Position numbers and translations under genes: made by a program. Below the pieces are notes generated by a model. It made no database searches. It saw nothing but the letters and a program-made list of their open reading frames with translations, and was not told the DNA's origin. From CAVVJA01 sp963801715 (GTDB taxonomy: Bacteria > Actinomycetota > Actinomycetes > Mycobacteriales > Jatrophihabitantaceae), in assembly GCA_963801715.1 (NCBI GenBank), contig CAWDGB010000003.1, positions 1 through 64,000 on the forward strand: a DNA stretch of 64,000 bases. Direction: 5' to 3'. Positions 45,057 to 55,020 of this stretch are shown one piece after another (the first letter of the stretch is position 1; each line of letters opens with the position of its first letter).

Positions 45057-47474
45057 GTGGACGGTTTCCTCTTTAGTTATCAGGGCTTCGATCCGGCGGC
45101 TGAGGGACTCCGCGAGGCCCTTACCTCGACGGGGAACGGCTACCTGTGCACCCGGGGCGCGGTGGAGTGGGAATCGGCCGACGGCGTGCACTATCCAGGC
45201 ACGTATGTCCATGGCGGCTATAACCGGGAGACGACGATTCTGGGCGGTCTGCCGGTGTTGAACGAAGACCTTGTCAACATGCCGAACTGGCTGGTTCTCC
45301 AGTTGCGGATCGAAGGGGAGGACGCGGTCCGGCTGTCTGATCTGGAACTGCTCGACTACTCGCACGAGCTTGACATCCGGACCGCGACCGTTCGCCGCTT
45401 CATGCGTTTTCGAGATCGGAGTGGGCGGCAAACGACCCTGCACAGCCGGCGGTTCGTAAGCATGGCCGACCGCCACCACGCAGCGATCGAATGGATTCTT
45501 GTGCCGGACGATTGGTCGGGACAGGTGGAGGTCATTGCCGCGATCGACGGCCGAGTACTCAATGCTGGAGTAGCCAGGTATCGGCAGCTGGAAGGGCGGC
45601 ACCTGAATCCGGCATCCCCACGCACGTACGGGCCCGAGGTCATCGCCCTCAAGTCCGAAACCAGGCAATCAAATCTGTACATCAGCGAAGCCGCTCGGAC
45701 GCGGGTATTCCGTGATGAACAGCAATTGACCGTTGGCCGAACGCTCTACCAAATGGAGGACTACATCCAGCGCGTCCTGGCCTTCGAGGTGCTACAAGGA
45801 ATGCCAACGCGGGTGGAGAAGATGGTGAGCTTCTATATCTCCCGCGACCCGGCGGTCAGCGACACATTGATGAAGGCCGCGACCTCAGCGGCTCGCCACA
45901 CCGATTTTGCGGACTCCTACGAGCGACATTGTGCGGCATGGGAGGAACTCTGGCAGGTTTGCGACGTGCAGGTGTCCGGAAACGAGCGCGTGCAACTGCT
46001 GCTCCGGCTGCACATCGCCCACATGCTGCAGGTGTGCTCCGTTCATACCGCGGATCTCGACGCCGGCCTGCCCGCCCGCGGACTCAACGGGGAGGCCTAC
46101 CGAGGTCACATCTTCTGGGACGAAATCTACGCATTTCCCTTCTTCAACGTTCGGCTGCCAGAAATTACGCGCGGTCTTTTGATGTATCGATACCGCCGGC
46201 TGGGCGAGGCGCGCGCGGCGGCCCGCGAGGCAGGATATCGCGGTGCGATGTTCCCGTGGCAGAGCGGCAGCGAGGGTACCGAGGAGACCCAGAGCACCCA
46301 TCTCAATCCACTCTCCGGTCAGTGGGAGCCTGACCTCAGCCATAATCAACGACACGTCAACGCGGCGATCTTCTACAATATCTGGCACTACTTCCAGACT
46401 ACGCATGACCATGCTTTCCTGGCCGAGTATGGTGCGGAAATGATGCTGGAAATTGCCCGCTTCTGGGAATCCATCGCGCACTACAACCCGCAACGCCGGC
46501 GCTATGAGATTCATGGCGTGATGGGCCCGGACGAGTTCCATGAGAAGTATCCCGATGCGACTGAGGGCGGGCTGCGCAACAACGCCTACACAAACGTCAT
46601 GGTGGCCTGGCTGTGTGACATTGCGACAAGCCTGCTGGGTATGCTGCCGGCGAGTCGCGCTGAGGCATTGCGGGCCCGGTTGCATATCGACGACGACGAG
46701 CTCACTCAATGGCGGGAGATGAGCCGGCGAATGTTCGTCCCGGTTCACGACGACGGCATCATCAGCCAGTTTGAGGGATACGAGGACCTCAAAGAACTGG
46801 ACTGGGATGGCTATCGAGCGAAGCACGGCAATATTCAGCGGCTAGACCGTATTCTTCGCGCTGAGGGCGACGACCCGAACCGCTACAAGGTCAGCAAGCA
46901 GGCCGACGCCGTGATGCTCTTTTTCCTGTTCTCTCATGAAGAGCTTGCCGGCATCTTCCACCGCCTCGGTTATGACTACCGCGACGATACGGCGAAGCGG
47001 AACATCGAGTATTACGATCGGCGGACTTCCCACGGTTCCACACTGAGCTTCGTGACCCACGCTGGAGTACTGGCCGCACTTGATCCGGACAGCTCCTGGG
47101 AGCGGTTCATGGTCGCGCTGCAAAGTGATGCCGAAGACGTTCAGGGTGGCACCACCAAGGAAGGGATCCACACCGGTGTCATGTCCGGGACGCTCGATCT
47201 GGTGCAGCGCTATTTCGCGGGCACCCAAGTGCGCGACGGCGTCCTGCATTTCGACCCCCGGCTTCCGAGCCAGCTTGACGGCCTGTCCTTCCCCATGCAA
47301 TTCCGTCGTCGCCGCATTCTCGTGTCGCTCACTCGGGACCGCCTCAAGTTGACCATGCACCCCGAGGGTGCCAACCGACCGTTCCAGCTGAGTGTCCGCG
47401 ACGAGGTCAGGGAGATGCGTCCTGGCGACCACACCGAATTCGACCTCAGCACGGGTCCGCCAATCACACAGTAG
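45057..47474 (+). CDS. GH65 disaccharide phosphorylase (trehalose/kojibiose/maltose type)
   Basis: A large cytoplasmic phosphorylase of 805 residues. The N-terminal beta-sandwich is followed by an alpha/alpha barrel whose catalytic Glu lies in HGVMGPDEFHEKYP near residue 490. Further family blocks are FWDEIYAFPFFNVRLPEI, RGAMFPWQSGSEGTEETQ and NRYKVSKQADAVMLFFLFS. It would split an alpha-linked disaccharide with phosphate to beta-glucose-1-phosphate and glucose. The specificity is not readable. I chose GTG 45057 because GGAGGAGGT precedes it at ideal spacing; a GTG at 45027 is less likely. A beta-phosphoglucomutase gene follows 10 bases after it. Confidence 0.9.
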   Translation: MDGFLFSYQGFDPAAEGLREALTSTGNGYLCTRGAVEWESADGVHYPGTYVHGGYNRETTILGGLPVLNEDLVNMPNWLVLQLRIEGEDAVRLSDLELLDYSHELDIRTATVRRFMRFRDRSGRQTTLHSRRFVSMADRHHAAIEWILVPDDWSGQVEVIAAIDGRVLNAGVARYRQLEGRHLNPASPRTYGPEVIALKSETRQSNLYISEAARTRVFRDEQQLTVGRTLYQMEDYIQRVLAFEVLQGMPTRVEKMVSFYISRDPAVSDTLMKAATSAARHTDFADSYERHCAAWEELWQVCDVQVSGNERVQLLLRLHIAHMLQVCSVHTADLDAGLPARGLNGEAYRGHIFWDEIYAFPFFNVRLPEITRGLLMYRYRRLGEARAAAREAGYRGAMFPWQSGSEGTEETQSTHLNPLSGQWEPDLSHNQRHVNAAIFYNIWHYFQTTHDHAFLAEYGAEMMLEIARFWESIAHYNPQRRRYEIHGVMGPDEFHEKYPDATEGGLRNNAYTNVMVAWLCDIATSLLGMLPASRAEALRARLHIDDDELTQWREMSRRMFVPVHDDGIISQFEGYEDLKELDWDGYRAKHGNIQRLDRILRAEGDDPNRYKVSKQADAVMLFFLFSHEELAGIFHRLGYDYRDDTAKRNIEYYDRRTSHGSTLSFVTHAGVLAALDPDSSWERFMVALQSDAEDVQGGTTKEGIHTGVMSGTLDLVQRYFAGTQVRDGVLHFDPRLPSQLDGLSFPMQFRRRRILVSLTRDRLKLTMHPEGANRPFQLSVRDEVREMRPGDHTEFDLSTGPPITQ

Positions 47475-47484
47475 GGATGCCACC

Positions 47485-48261
47485 ATGCCCGGATTTCGGG
47501 GAGCGATTTTCGACGTCGACGGTGTACTGGTCGACTCACCGCACGAGAAGGCATGGCGGGAGTCACTCCGCGAGCTGATGGAATCCGACTGGCAGGACAT
47601 CCGGGATAGGACAACGTGGTCGCCGGATGCCTTCGGTGCCCGCGTGTACGAGCAATACGTGTCGGGCAAGCCGCGCATGAGCGGCGCGCGTGCTGCGCTC
47701 GACTACTTCAACGTGCCGGACGCCGACAAGCGAGTCACAGAATACGCGCAGCGCAAGCAGGAGATGGTGCTTCGGCTCATCGACGCGGGCGATTTCACCG
47801 CCTATCCCGATGCGCTGCGTTTCGTCATCACGACCAAAGAGGCCGGCCTGCGGATTGCCGACGCGTCGTCGTCGAAGAACGCGACATCGTTCCTGAGCAA
47901 GATCCGGCTGGACACCTTCGCGCAGGAGAACGGCATTTCCGCACCGACCGTGAAACCGGGCACTTCCTTGCTGGACTACTTCGACGTCGATCTGTCGGGC
48001 CGCGACTTCGCTCGAGGAAAGCCCGACCCAGAGATCTTCCTCACCGCCGCACACGAACTCGGCGTCGAGCCAACTGAGGCGATAGTGATGGAAGACGCCG
48101 CGGCCGGCGTCGAGGCGGCCAAGCGTGGCGGCATGAGCGCGATCGGGATTGCCCGAGCCGACGACGCGGAGCTACTCGCCGCCGCTGACCTCGTCGTCAC
48201 GACGCTGGACGAGGTGGATGCTGCTGCCCTCACGCAGGGACGGTTGGCGCGGAAATCGTGA
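47485..48261 (+). CDS. Beta-phosphoglucomutase family HAD hydrolase
   Basis: A 258-residue HAD enzyme. The nucleophile motif is FDVDGVLVDSPHEKAWRESL near residue 10, with the second Asp in the D-x-D position. SSSKNATSFL is motif II, RGKPDPEIFLTAAHELGV carries the Lys, and VMEDAAAGVEAAKRGGM carries the final Asp pair. It would convert beta-glucose-1-phosphate from the GH65 phosphorylase to glucose-6-phosphate. It lies 10 bases after that gene, as in other phosphorylase operons. It converges with the LarA homologue. Confidence 0.9.
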   Translation: MPGFRGAIFDVDGVLVDSPHEKAWRESLRELMESDWQDIRDRTTWSPDAFGARVYEQYVSGKPRMSGARAALDYFNVPDADKRVTEYAQRKQEMVLRLIDAGDFTAYPDALRFVITTKEAGLRIADASSSKNATSFLSKIRLDTFAQENGISAPTVKPGTSLLDYFDVDLSGRDFARGKPDPEIFLTAAHELGVEPTEAIVMEDAAAGVEAAKRGGMSAIGIARADDAELLAAADLVVTTLDEVDAAALTQGRLARKS

Positions 48262-48280
48262 CGCAGGTAAGGCCGGTGGC

Positions 48281-49561
48281 TCAACGCAGGCGGTAGAGAT
48301 CCTCTCCGGCGTCCGGGACGACGAGTGTGTTCGGGTCAGCCGCCCAAGCCGTCGGATCCACCTGTCGGGGGTCAAGATAATCAAGATTGATTGCCCGAGT
48401 GCGATCTTCAGGAATGCCGGTGGCGAGGGTAACGGTCACTCGATCGCGTTCCCCGTCGACCTCGTCGAAGGTTCCCGCGCCACGAAGATGGGTGGAGTGG
48501 GCCAGGTCGCCCCAGTGGAAGTCCTGGAACCGGTCCCATTGCTTTACGAAGTAGTCACGGCAGTGGTAACCAATCTGCTCGATCGCCGGATGGGTCGTGC
48601 TGATTTCTCGGATGTGCGGGGCGTACAGCACGACCTGGCCGCCGTCCGCGACGATCGGTTCTACCTTGTAGAAACCTTTGGCACCGGTCCACATGTCGTC
48701 GTACTTGGTCGGAATCAGCGACAGGACCCGCCGTACCGGCGCGTCGACGTAGCGGATGTGCGTTTCGGCCGACACATCCGCCGCGGCCGTCCACGCCGCG
48801 GACGGGTCGCCGAACGTCATCGCATGCAGGTCTCGGGTGCGGGACTTGGTCACCATGCCCAGCACGAAGCGTTCACCGGGGACCATCGAGGCGGCCTCGT
48901 CGATCAGCGCGCGCACCGGGGTGATTCCTCGAGTACCGATGATCTTCGCGCTCGTTATCAGAGCGCCGAGCCAATGCGAGAGGTCGATCAGTTCGCGGCC
49001 CGAGATCCCGGGGAAAAGGTATTTGTTTCCACCAGAGAACCCGACTACCTCATGCGGGAATACCGGACTGACGATAATCGTGACATCGTGTTCGACCACG
49101 GCGCGGTTGACCCGAACCTGGGCGGTGTGATTCAGCATCCCACGTGATAGTTCGGCGATCCGATCGGCGCCGATGATTCCCACTTGCGCGAACGTCGACG
49201 GATCCCACCATGCGTGGTTGATCACGGTTGTCGACGGGTAACGATCGGCCAAGGCACCGGCCGGATAGCCCAAGTGCGCGGCGAGCGCCTCTTCGCTCAT
49301 CGCGGCATGTGTGCCGAGGGCTACCAGAACGGTGAGACGGCGGACCCGTCCGTGCAGCACATTGTGGATCCCTGACAGCAGCAGGGGCAGCGGGCAGCTG
49401 CGGGTACCGTCTGGCACGATCACGCAGACGCTCCGGCCGTCGAGCGACACGGCTGCGAGCTGGTCGTATACGAAGGTCCGGATCTGCTCTTCGGTCAGGA
49501 CGACGTGCGGTCCGCCGATCTGCGCTGCCGTCGGCATCGGCGCACTCGTTGTCTCGACCAT
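48281..49561 (-). CDS. larA: LarA-family nickel-dependent racemase/epimerase
   Basis: A 426-residue DUF2088/LarA protein that uses the Ni-pincer cofactor to racemise or epimerise an alpha-hydroxyacid by hydride transfer. Visible motifs are VIVPDGTRSCPLPLLLSGI, VALGTHAAMSEEALAAHLG (active-site His), and FPHEVVGFSGGNKYLFPGIS with the His and the cofactor-linked Lys, then DLSHWLGAL with a further His. I chose ATG 49561. The open frame beyond it to 49711 lacks similarity. The gluconokinase gene just upstream on the same strand suggests a sugar-acid substrate, such as gluconate C2, rather than lactate. Confidence 0.85.
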   Translation of the reverse strand: MVETTSAPMPTAAQIGGPHVVLTEEQIRTFVYDQLAAVSLDGRSVCVIVPDGTRSCPLPLLLSGIHNVLHGRVRRLTVLVALGTHAAMSEEALAAHLGYPAGALADRYPSTTVINHAWWDPSTFAQVGIIGADRIAELSRGMLNHTAQVRVNRAVVEHDVTIIVSPVFPHEVVGFSGGNKYLFPGISGRELIDLSHWLGALITSAKIIGTRGITPVRALIDEAASMVPGERFVLGMVTKSRTRDLHAMTFGDPSAAWTAAADVSAETHIRYVDAPVRRVLSLIPTKYDDMWTGAKGFYKVEPIVADGGQVVLYAPHIREISTTHPAIEQIGYHCRDYFVKQWDRFQDFHWGDLAHSTHLRGAGTFDEVDGERDRVTVTLATGIPEDRTRAINLDYLDPRQVDPTAWAADPNTLVVPDAGEDLYRLR

Positions 49562-49780
49562 GGCACGCCCCGCGTTCGCCGATTGGGTTACCGACCTTCG
49601 AACGGTTGCCCCCGGATACTGGCCAGCCTCACTATACGATCTATGGCTGCACCACGATCGGTGCAGATGTTGCACCCGGATCGCCTGTCGTGAGGCCCAT
49701 ACGGCTGTCACGCTCGGCGGGCCACGTTCGGGCGGTGGCGCGCGTGCGGCGACTTCCCGGCGGTCGGCCGAGTTGGGACG

Positions 49781-51295
49781 TTATTGCTGCGGCAAGCCGG
49801 GTCGCAGCAAGGCGCGGAACGCCGGGACCAATTCGTCGTAGAGCTGGTCGAAGGTAGGCCGTAGGCCGGCATAGACCTGCTCCGCCGCCCGGTCTGGTGT
49901 CAGTACTTCGTTGATCTCCACGAGGTCGGCTGCGACGTCAATGGACGGAACGAGGCCAAGCGCGTCCATGCCGAGCAACGCCGCACCGAAACTAGAGCCT
50001 TCATATCCAGTCGGGAAGCCGATCGGCGTGCCGAGAACATCGGCGAGCATTTGCCGCCACAGCGCACTTCGGGCGAACCCGCCGGTCGCGCGAATCTCCC
50101 GAACCTCATTACCGGCGGCTCGAACCGAGTCCAGCACCAGGGCGAGTTGCATGCACACGCCTTCCAGTGCGGCGCGGATCAAATGGGGCCGGCGGTGTTC
50201 GGCGCGCAACCCGATGTACGCGCCGCTGGCTAGTGAGCTCCAGTGTGGAGCGCGCTCTCCGTGCAGGTAGGGCAACATGATGAGCCCCTCGGCGCCGGCC
50301 GGAACCGTGCCCGCCTCCCGCAACAGCTCATCTTCCCGTCCGGTGCCGAGCTCGGGTGCCAGCGCGTCACCGCACCATTCCAGCACCAGACCGCCGTTGT
50401 TGATGGCTCCACCGACCACCCACCGCTGATCGGTCAGCGCGTAGCAGAAAACGCGCCCCTCCTCGTCCACGGTTGGCCGCTCTACCATCACCCGCAGCGC
50501 CCCGCTGGTCCCAATCGAGCAGGCCGCCACGCCCGGACGGACCGCCCCCAGGCCAAGGTTGGCCAACGGACCATCGCCCGCACCGACAATCACTGATGTC
50601 TCCGTCGGCAGCTGAAGGGCGCTAGCCGTGGCCGGCGGCAGCTCGGCGACCACCGTCCCCGTCCCGACCAGTTCCGGCAGCTGATCTGGCGAGATTCCGG
50701 CAAGGTCCAGGCTCTCCGGATCCCACTGCAACCGGTTGATGTCCATAAGACCGGTGCTCGAAGCCATCGAGTTGTCGGTGACCAGGACGTTCAGCAATTT
50801 CCACAGCACGTAATCCTTGATGCCGACCCAGTGCCGCACTCGGGCTGCCAGCTCCGGTTCCTCTTCTCGGAACCAGACGAGCTTGGGGAGCGGCGCCATG
50901 GGATGTAGCGGGGTGCCGGTACGCCGATGCAACGCCAACCCTCCGGAAGCGGCCCGCAGCCTTTCGGCTTGCCCGCTGGCGCGCTGGTCGGCCCAGGTGA
51001 CCACGGGAGTCAGTGGGTCACCGTCCTGACCAAGGCCAATCAGGCTATGCATCGCGGAACTGAAGGACAACGCCCGAACCTGACTGTCACACTGCAACGC
51101 AACGCTTGCGATCGTCTGAACGACCGCAGCGAGGATCGCATCGGGATCCTGCTCCGCGTATCCCGGCCTCGGCTCGTGCAATGAATATCCGACCGAGTGT
51201 GACGCCGCGACCCGACCGGCTACGTCATAAGCGACTGACTTCGTGCTCGTCGTGCCCATGTCGACGCCGATGACGATCTCGTCCTGGTCGCTCAT
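49781..51295 (-). CDS. gntK: FGGY-family gluconokinase
   Basis: Carbohydrate kinase of 504 residues that closely resembles Bacillus GntK. The matches are GVDMGTTSTKSVAYDVAGRV, AEQDPDAILAAVVQTIA, FSSAMHSLIGLGQDG, GTPLHPMAPLPKLVWF, SIGTSGALRVMVERPTVDE and CYALTDQRWVVGGAINNGG. It would phosphorylate D-gluconate to 6-phosphogluconate for the pentose phosphate pathway. I chose ATG 51295 at the start of the ATP-binding strand; the longer frame to 51352 is not supported. The LarA-family gene follows 219 bases downstream on the same strand. Confidence 0.88.
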   Translation of the reverse strand: MSDQDEIVIGVDMGTTSTKSVAYDVAGRVAASHSVGYSLHEPRPGYAEQDPDAILAAVVQTIASVALQCDSQVRALSFSSAMHSLIGLGQDGDPLTPVVTWADQRASGQAERLRAASGGLALHRRTGTPLHPMAPLPKLVWFREEEPELAARVRHWVGIKDYVLWKLLNVLVTDNSMASSTGLMDINRLQWDPESLDLAGISPDQLPELVGTGTVVAELPPATASALQLPTETSVIVGAGDGPLANLGLGAVRPGVAACSIGTSGALRVMVERPTVDEEGRVFCYALTDQRWVVGGAINNGGLVLEWCGDALAPELGTGREDELLREAGTVPAGAEGLIMLPYLHGERAPHWSSLASGAYIGLRAEHRRPHLIRAALEGVCMQLALVLDSVRAAGNEVREIRATGGFARSALWRQMLADVLGTPIGFPTGYEGSSFGAALLGMDALGLVPSIDVAADLVEINEVLTPDRAAEQVYAGLRPTFDQLYDELVPAFRALLRPGLPQQ

Positions 51296-51585
51296 CCGGC
51301 CTCCGCCCGCCGTACTCGACCTCATCCTGCAGGTGATCAATATTGCAGACAAGCGCTATGTGATCATGGCGGCATGGCGGCACAGAAGCGCCGGCAACGG
51401 GCCGAACGGGCGCCTCGGTAGCGGAGTTCCTCGCCCAGATACCCGACCCGAGGGTGACTCGGCGCTGGCCGGTTTCTCACCCCGTGACGGCAACTGGCGC
51501 GAGCTCATAAACCGCTCGGTTCAGGTGCGTAAGGAAGTCGCCCGAGCCTCGCCTTAGTGGGTGCAGGACGTGGGATCGTACCGAC

Positions 51586-52461
51586 ATGGAGATCCTGCGA
51601 TGGGAGGTCGGTGACGCCGCGGTTATCCGCGTCGGCGAGTTGGATGCGACCTCAGCGCTGCAGGGGCTGATTCCGGACTTGGATCCGGCAGACGTCTCGC
51701 GCGCTTCGTGGTTGACACCGCGCTACATAGATGAGACCGGTCGCCTCAAGGGATCGGTGCAGGCGTTCGTGGTACTCATCGCCGGCAAGGTGATCATCGT
51801 TGATCCGGGAGTCGGAAACCAGAAGAACCGGACCGCGGTCCCGGGCTGGAACGACCTACATACGGATTTCCTCGACCGACTCGCGAGCACTGGCGTGCAA
51901 CCGAGCGATGTCGATTACGTAGTGAACACTCATCTACACTTTGATCACGTCGGATGGCACACCCGACTGGTCGACGGGGTCTGGCAACCCACGTTCCCGG
52001 CTGCTCGCTATGTGATGTCGGCCAATGAATTCGGCTACTGGCAAGCGTCACCGGAGCATGAGATCGAAGATCAACTCGCTGGCTTCGCCGATTCGGTCGC
52101 GCCAGTGCATGACGCTGGGTTGGTCGACCTGGTCACCGACGATCACGTAGTCAGCGACGGCGTGCGTCTCGTGCCCTCGCCCGGTCACACGCCGTATCAC
52201 GTCAGTGTCGTTATCGAGTCACGTGGCCGGACGGCGGTGATCACCGGTGACGTAATGCACCACCCGTGTCAGATCGCCTATCCCCACTGGGGAGCGGCCT
52301 CAGACTTCAATCCTGACCAGGCCCGCGCCTCGAGGTCGGATCTCGTCGAGCGGGTCGCCGACACCGGCACGCTGGTCATTGGGACTCACTTTGCGGACCC
52401 GGTAGCTGGACACATCAGGCGTGACAGCGCAGGGTTCCGCTTGATTTCCGCGGAGAGCTAG
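51586..52461 (+). CDS. MBL-fold metallo-hydrolase
   Basis: A 291-residue metallo-beta-lactamase-fold enzyme. The zinc motif HLHFDHVGWH is complete, SPGHTPYHV gives the next His, and ITGDVMHHP gives the bridging Asp. GTHFADPVAGH supplies the last His. It resembles quorum-lactonase-type and other lactone-hydrolysing members, but the substrate is unknown. It diverges from gluconokinase with 290 bases between them. A lactonase producing gluconate would fit the context, but this is only a guess. Confidence 0.8.
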   Translation: MEILRWEVGDAAVIRVGELDATSALQGLIPDLDPADVSRASWLTPRYIDETGRLKGSVQAFVVLIAGKVIIVDPGVGNQKNRTAVPGWNDLHTDFLDRLASTGVQPSDVDYVVNTHLHFDHVGWHTRLVDGVWQPTFPAARYVMSANEFGYWQASPEHEIEDQLAGFADSVAPVHDAGLVDLVTDDHVVSDGVRLVPSPGHTPYHVSVVIESRGRTAVITGDVMHHPCQIAYPHWGAASDFNPDQARASRSDLVERVADTGTLVIGTHFADPVAGHIRRDSAGFRLISAES

Positions 52462-52927
52462 CGAAGCTTGGCAGTCCAGCCAGCGCTGTGGCACGCACAG
52501 CAGCGGTTCGGCGCGCCGTGGGCCGGGCCGCAGGCGGGCTGCTGGCGGTGCGACACGACGAGGTGGTCAGCCTGTTTCCGCGCGGAAAGCACCGGGTTCG
52601 ACTTGCGCAAGCTTCCCGAGGTGATCGATCTGCTGGTCGCGGTGCGGCTGCTCACGCCACGAGCAGCACCGCCAAAACACCAGCAAACTAGACTGATCAG
52701 CCGTGCTTTTGCAGCTGACCGCAACTCAGCTACAAGGCGAAATACCGCTGCCTCGACAGCAGCCACATCTCGCTTGTGATTCGGCAACGTTCAGGTCGAT
52801 CCGCAGTTCGCCGGACGCTATCGGTAGATCGAGGCTCTGACTCGTGGTACCAATCGATCAACGCTCTGCCTGGTGAAGGCAAATCGCTCGACGGCGTGCC
52901 GAGCTGAAAGTCGAAGGGAGAGGCAAA
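52462..52927. other. Intergenic, no supported gene
   Basis: About 470 bases between the MBL-fold gene and the DUF4389 gene. Short frames on both strands lack domains or good start signals. The last 20 bases contain the GGGAGAGG ribosome binding site of the next gene. Confidence 0.4.
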
Positions 52928-53587
52928 ATGTCGCAACCACAGGTAACGTATCCGGTGCAATTCTCGGTCGATTATCCGGACCGGCCACTCAACCGGGTGA
53001 CAACGCTGCTTCGGATCTTCGCGGTCATACCTATCCTCATCGTGTTGCAGGTCGTGTCCGGCGCGACGGTCATTGCGGCCGGTGGCTGGGGCCAGTCTGC
53101 CTACGGCACCAACGCGCGATACGTCGTGATCGGGGCGGGCGGCCTCCTCTTCTTGGGCCCGCTCTTGATGATCCTGTTCCGGCGGAAGTACCCGCGATGG
53201 TGGTTCGACTGGAACTTGGAGCTCCAGCGGTTCACCCTTCGCGTGGTCGTCTATCTCGCGCTCATGGATGATCGGTATCCGTCAACCGATGAACACCAGG
53301 CTGTCCACCTGGACTACCGCTACCCAGATGCCGGCCGGGAGTTGAACCGGTGGCTTCCCCTGGTGAAGTGGCTGCTGGTCATTCCGCACCTGGTCGTGCT
53401 CCTGTTTCTGTGGGCCGCTGCCGTTGTCGTCATCATCATCGCCTGGTTCGCCATTTTGTTTACCGGGCGATACCCGAGGGCCATGTTCGACTTCGTGGAA
53501 GGTGTCCTGCGGTGGGTGCAGCGGGTAATCGCTTATGCCTTCCTGCTGGTCACGGACAAATATCCTCCGTTCTCTTTGGCCGCATAG
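52928..53587 (+). CDS. DUF4389 membrane protein
   Basis: A 219-residue protein with four hydrophobic segments (for example IFAVIPILIVLQVVSGATVI and HLVVLLFLWAAAVVVIIIAW). It has the family pattern of repeated R-Y-P motifs (FTGRYPRAMFDFVEGVLRW, DKYPPFSLA) and DYPDRPLNR near the start. DUF4389 proteins are common in actinomycetes and of unknown function. It is a single gene with its own ribosome binding site. Confidence 0.88.
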   Translation: MSQPQVTYPVQFSVDYPDRPLNRVTTLLRIFAVIPILIVLQVVSGATVIAAGGWGQSAYGTNARYVVIGAGGLLFLGPLLMILFRRKYPRWWFDWNLELQRFTLRVVVYLALMDDRYPSTDEHQAVHLDYRYPDAGRELNRWLPLVKWLLVIPHLVVLLFLWAAAVVVIIIAWFAILFTGRYPRAMFDFVEGVLRWVQRVIAYAFLLVTDKYPPFSLAA

Positions 53588-53866
53588 AGATCGGCATCGG
53601 CTGTGCACCGACGATAAGCTGTGCAATCGATGAGAGCTCGATGGGAGACCGGCCTTGGCGCCGCGTCATCGGCCGACCACATCACGTTCGCACGCGATGA
53701 GCCCAGCACAGCGGCGAATGCCGCGATGTTGGCCCCGTCCCTTGGAGAGCACTCATCAACGGCCTAGAGTTCACGCAATCGCTATGGCGAGCGTGCGGGG
53801 CCGCTCGATGGGCGAAGGGGGAAACGACGCGCGCTGGGGCGATCCCATATTCACGAGGGGAGAAGT

Positions 53867-54898
53867 ATGAGAGTCATCCGTGGCGTCGTCACCATCGGGG
53901 CCATCGCAGGCTTGATTCTGGGCGCGACCACCGCGACGGCGAGTGCGCACGCCCCCGTTGTCAGACCCGGCCAGAGCATCCAGGCGGCCGTGAACGCCGC
54001 ACCGCCGGGTGGCACTGTCGTCATTGGTCGCGGCACGTTTCATGAGTCCGTGCTCATCACGAAACCGCTTCGGCTCGTAGGCAGCGGGTCAGGCACCGTG
54101 CTCAAGCCGGGTGGGGCGCCCAGCGACTGTGCGCCGAACGGGATCTGCGCGCTCTCGCCTGGCGGGAAGGTGTCGATCAGCAATCTCACCGTCCGCGGAT
54201 TCGACGGCTTTGGGGTCTTCGCGTTCCAGGCGACCAACGGATTCAGCGTTACTGGTGTGCGCGCGGAAAACGACGGGGAGTACGGCGTCGCTGCCTTCGA
54301 GTCCCATGGCATCTCGTTCGTCAACAACTTCGCGAGCAATGCGGAGGAGGCCGGCTTCTACATCGGTGACACCGAGGACGCCGCTGGTCTCGTTGCAGCC
54401 AACACGGCCGTCGGGTCCGCTTTCGGCATCTTCCTCCGCGACTCCCGGCACGGCCAGGTGGTCGGCAACAAGGTCAGCGGAAACTGTGTCGGCATCCTCG
54501 GTCTGGACACCAACTCGATGACATCGACCGGCGACGACGTGTCGGCCGGCGACTGGCGGCTGCTCGGCAACAAGGTGCGTAACAACAGCAAGGCGTGCCC
54601 GCCGAACGAGGAAGCTCCGCCGCTGTCGGGACTAGGCATTGCGCTCTTCGGCCCGGACAACTACCTCGTCACCGGCAACGTCATCACCGGGAACAAGCCG
54701 TCCGGTCCCTCCGCGGTCACCGGTGGCGTAGCCGTTATCGACTCCACCCAGTTCGGGGGGACAACGCCCAATGGGAACGTCGTGAAGGCCAATGTCGTCA
54801 AGGGCAACGACCCCGACATTTTCTGGGACGGTAGTGGTACGGGCAACGTCTTCGCCCACAACCTCTGCGTGACCTCGGTGCCCTCCGGGCTCTGCTGA
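53867..54898 (+). CDS. Secreted right-handed beta-helix (NosD-like) protein
   Basis: A 343-residue exported protein. A signal peptide is clear (VTIGAIAGLILGATTATASA, cleavage likely near SAHA). A series of parallel beta-helix coils follows, with repeats of the form S-x-T-V-x-G-F, for example ISNLTVRGFDGFGVFA and GLVAANTAVGSAFGIFLRDS. The fold suits carbohydrate binding or lyase activity; no catalytic residues can be assigned. GGGGAG precedes ATG 53867. A closing Cys pair (NLCVTSVPSGLC) ends it. The gene is intact, unlike the other secreted-protein genes at 56328 and 58753. Confidence 0.85.
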   Translation: MRVIRGVVTIGAIAGLILGATTATASAHAPVVRPGQSIQAAVNAAPPGGTVVIGRGTFHESVLITKPLRLVGSGSGTVLKPGGAPSDCAPNGICALSPGGKVSISNLTVRGFDGFGVFAFQATNGFSVTGVRAENDGEYGVAAFESHGISFVNNFASNAEEAGFYIGDTEDAAGLVAANTAVGSAFGIFLRDSRHGQVVGNKVSGNCVGILGLDTNSMTSTGDDVSAGDWRLLGNKVRNNSKACPPNEEAPPLSGLGIALFGPDNYLVTGNVITGNKPSGPSAVTGGVAVIDSTQFGGTTPNGNVVKANVVKGNDPDIFWDGSGTGNVFAHNLCVTSVPSGLC

Positions 54899-55020
54899 GT
54901 TCCGCTTGATGTCGCGCCGGCGGTGTGGCTCAGACTCCCACCCGTCGGCGCGACAGCCCGGTCGACCTCCGCTACGTCATCACCATCCGCAAACCTGAGT
55001 CCGGTCCTGACGTCATCGTC

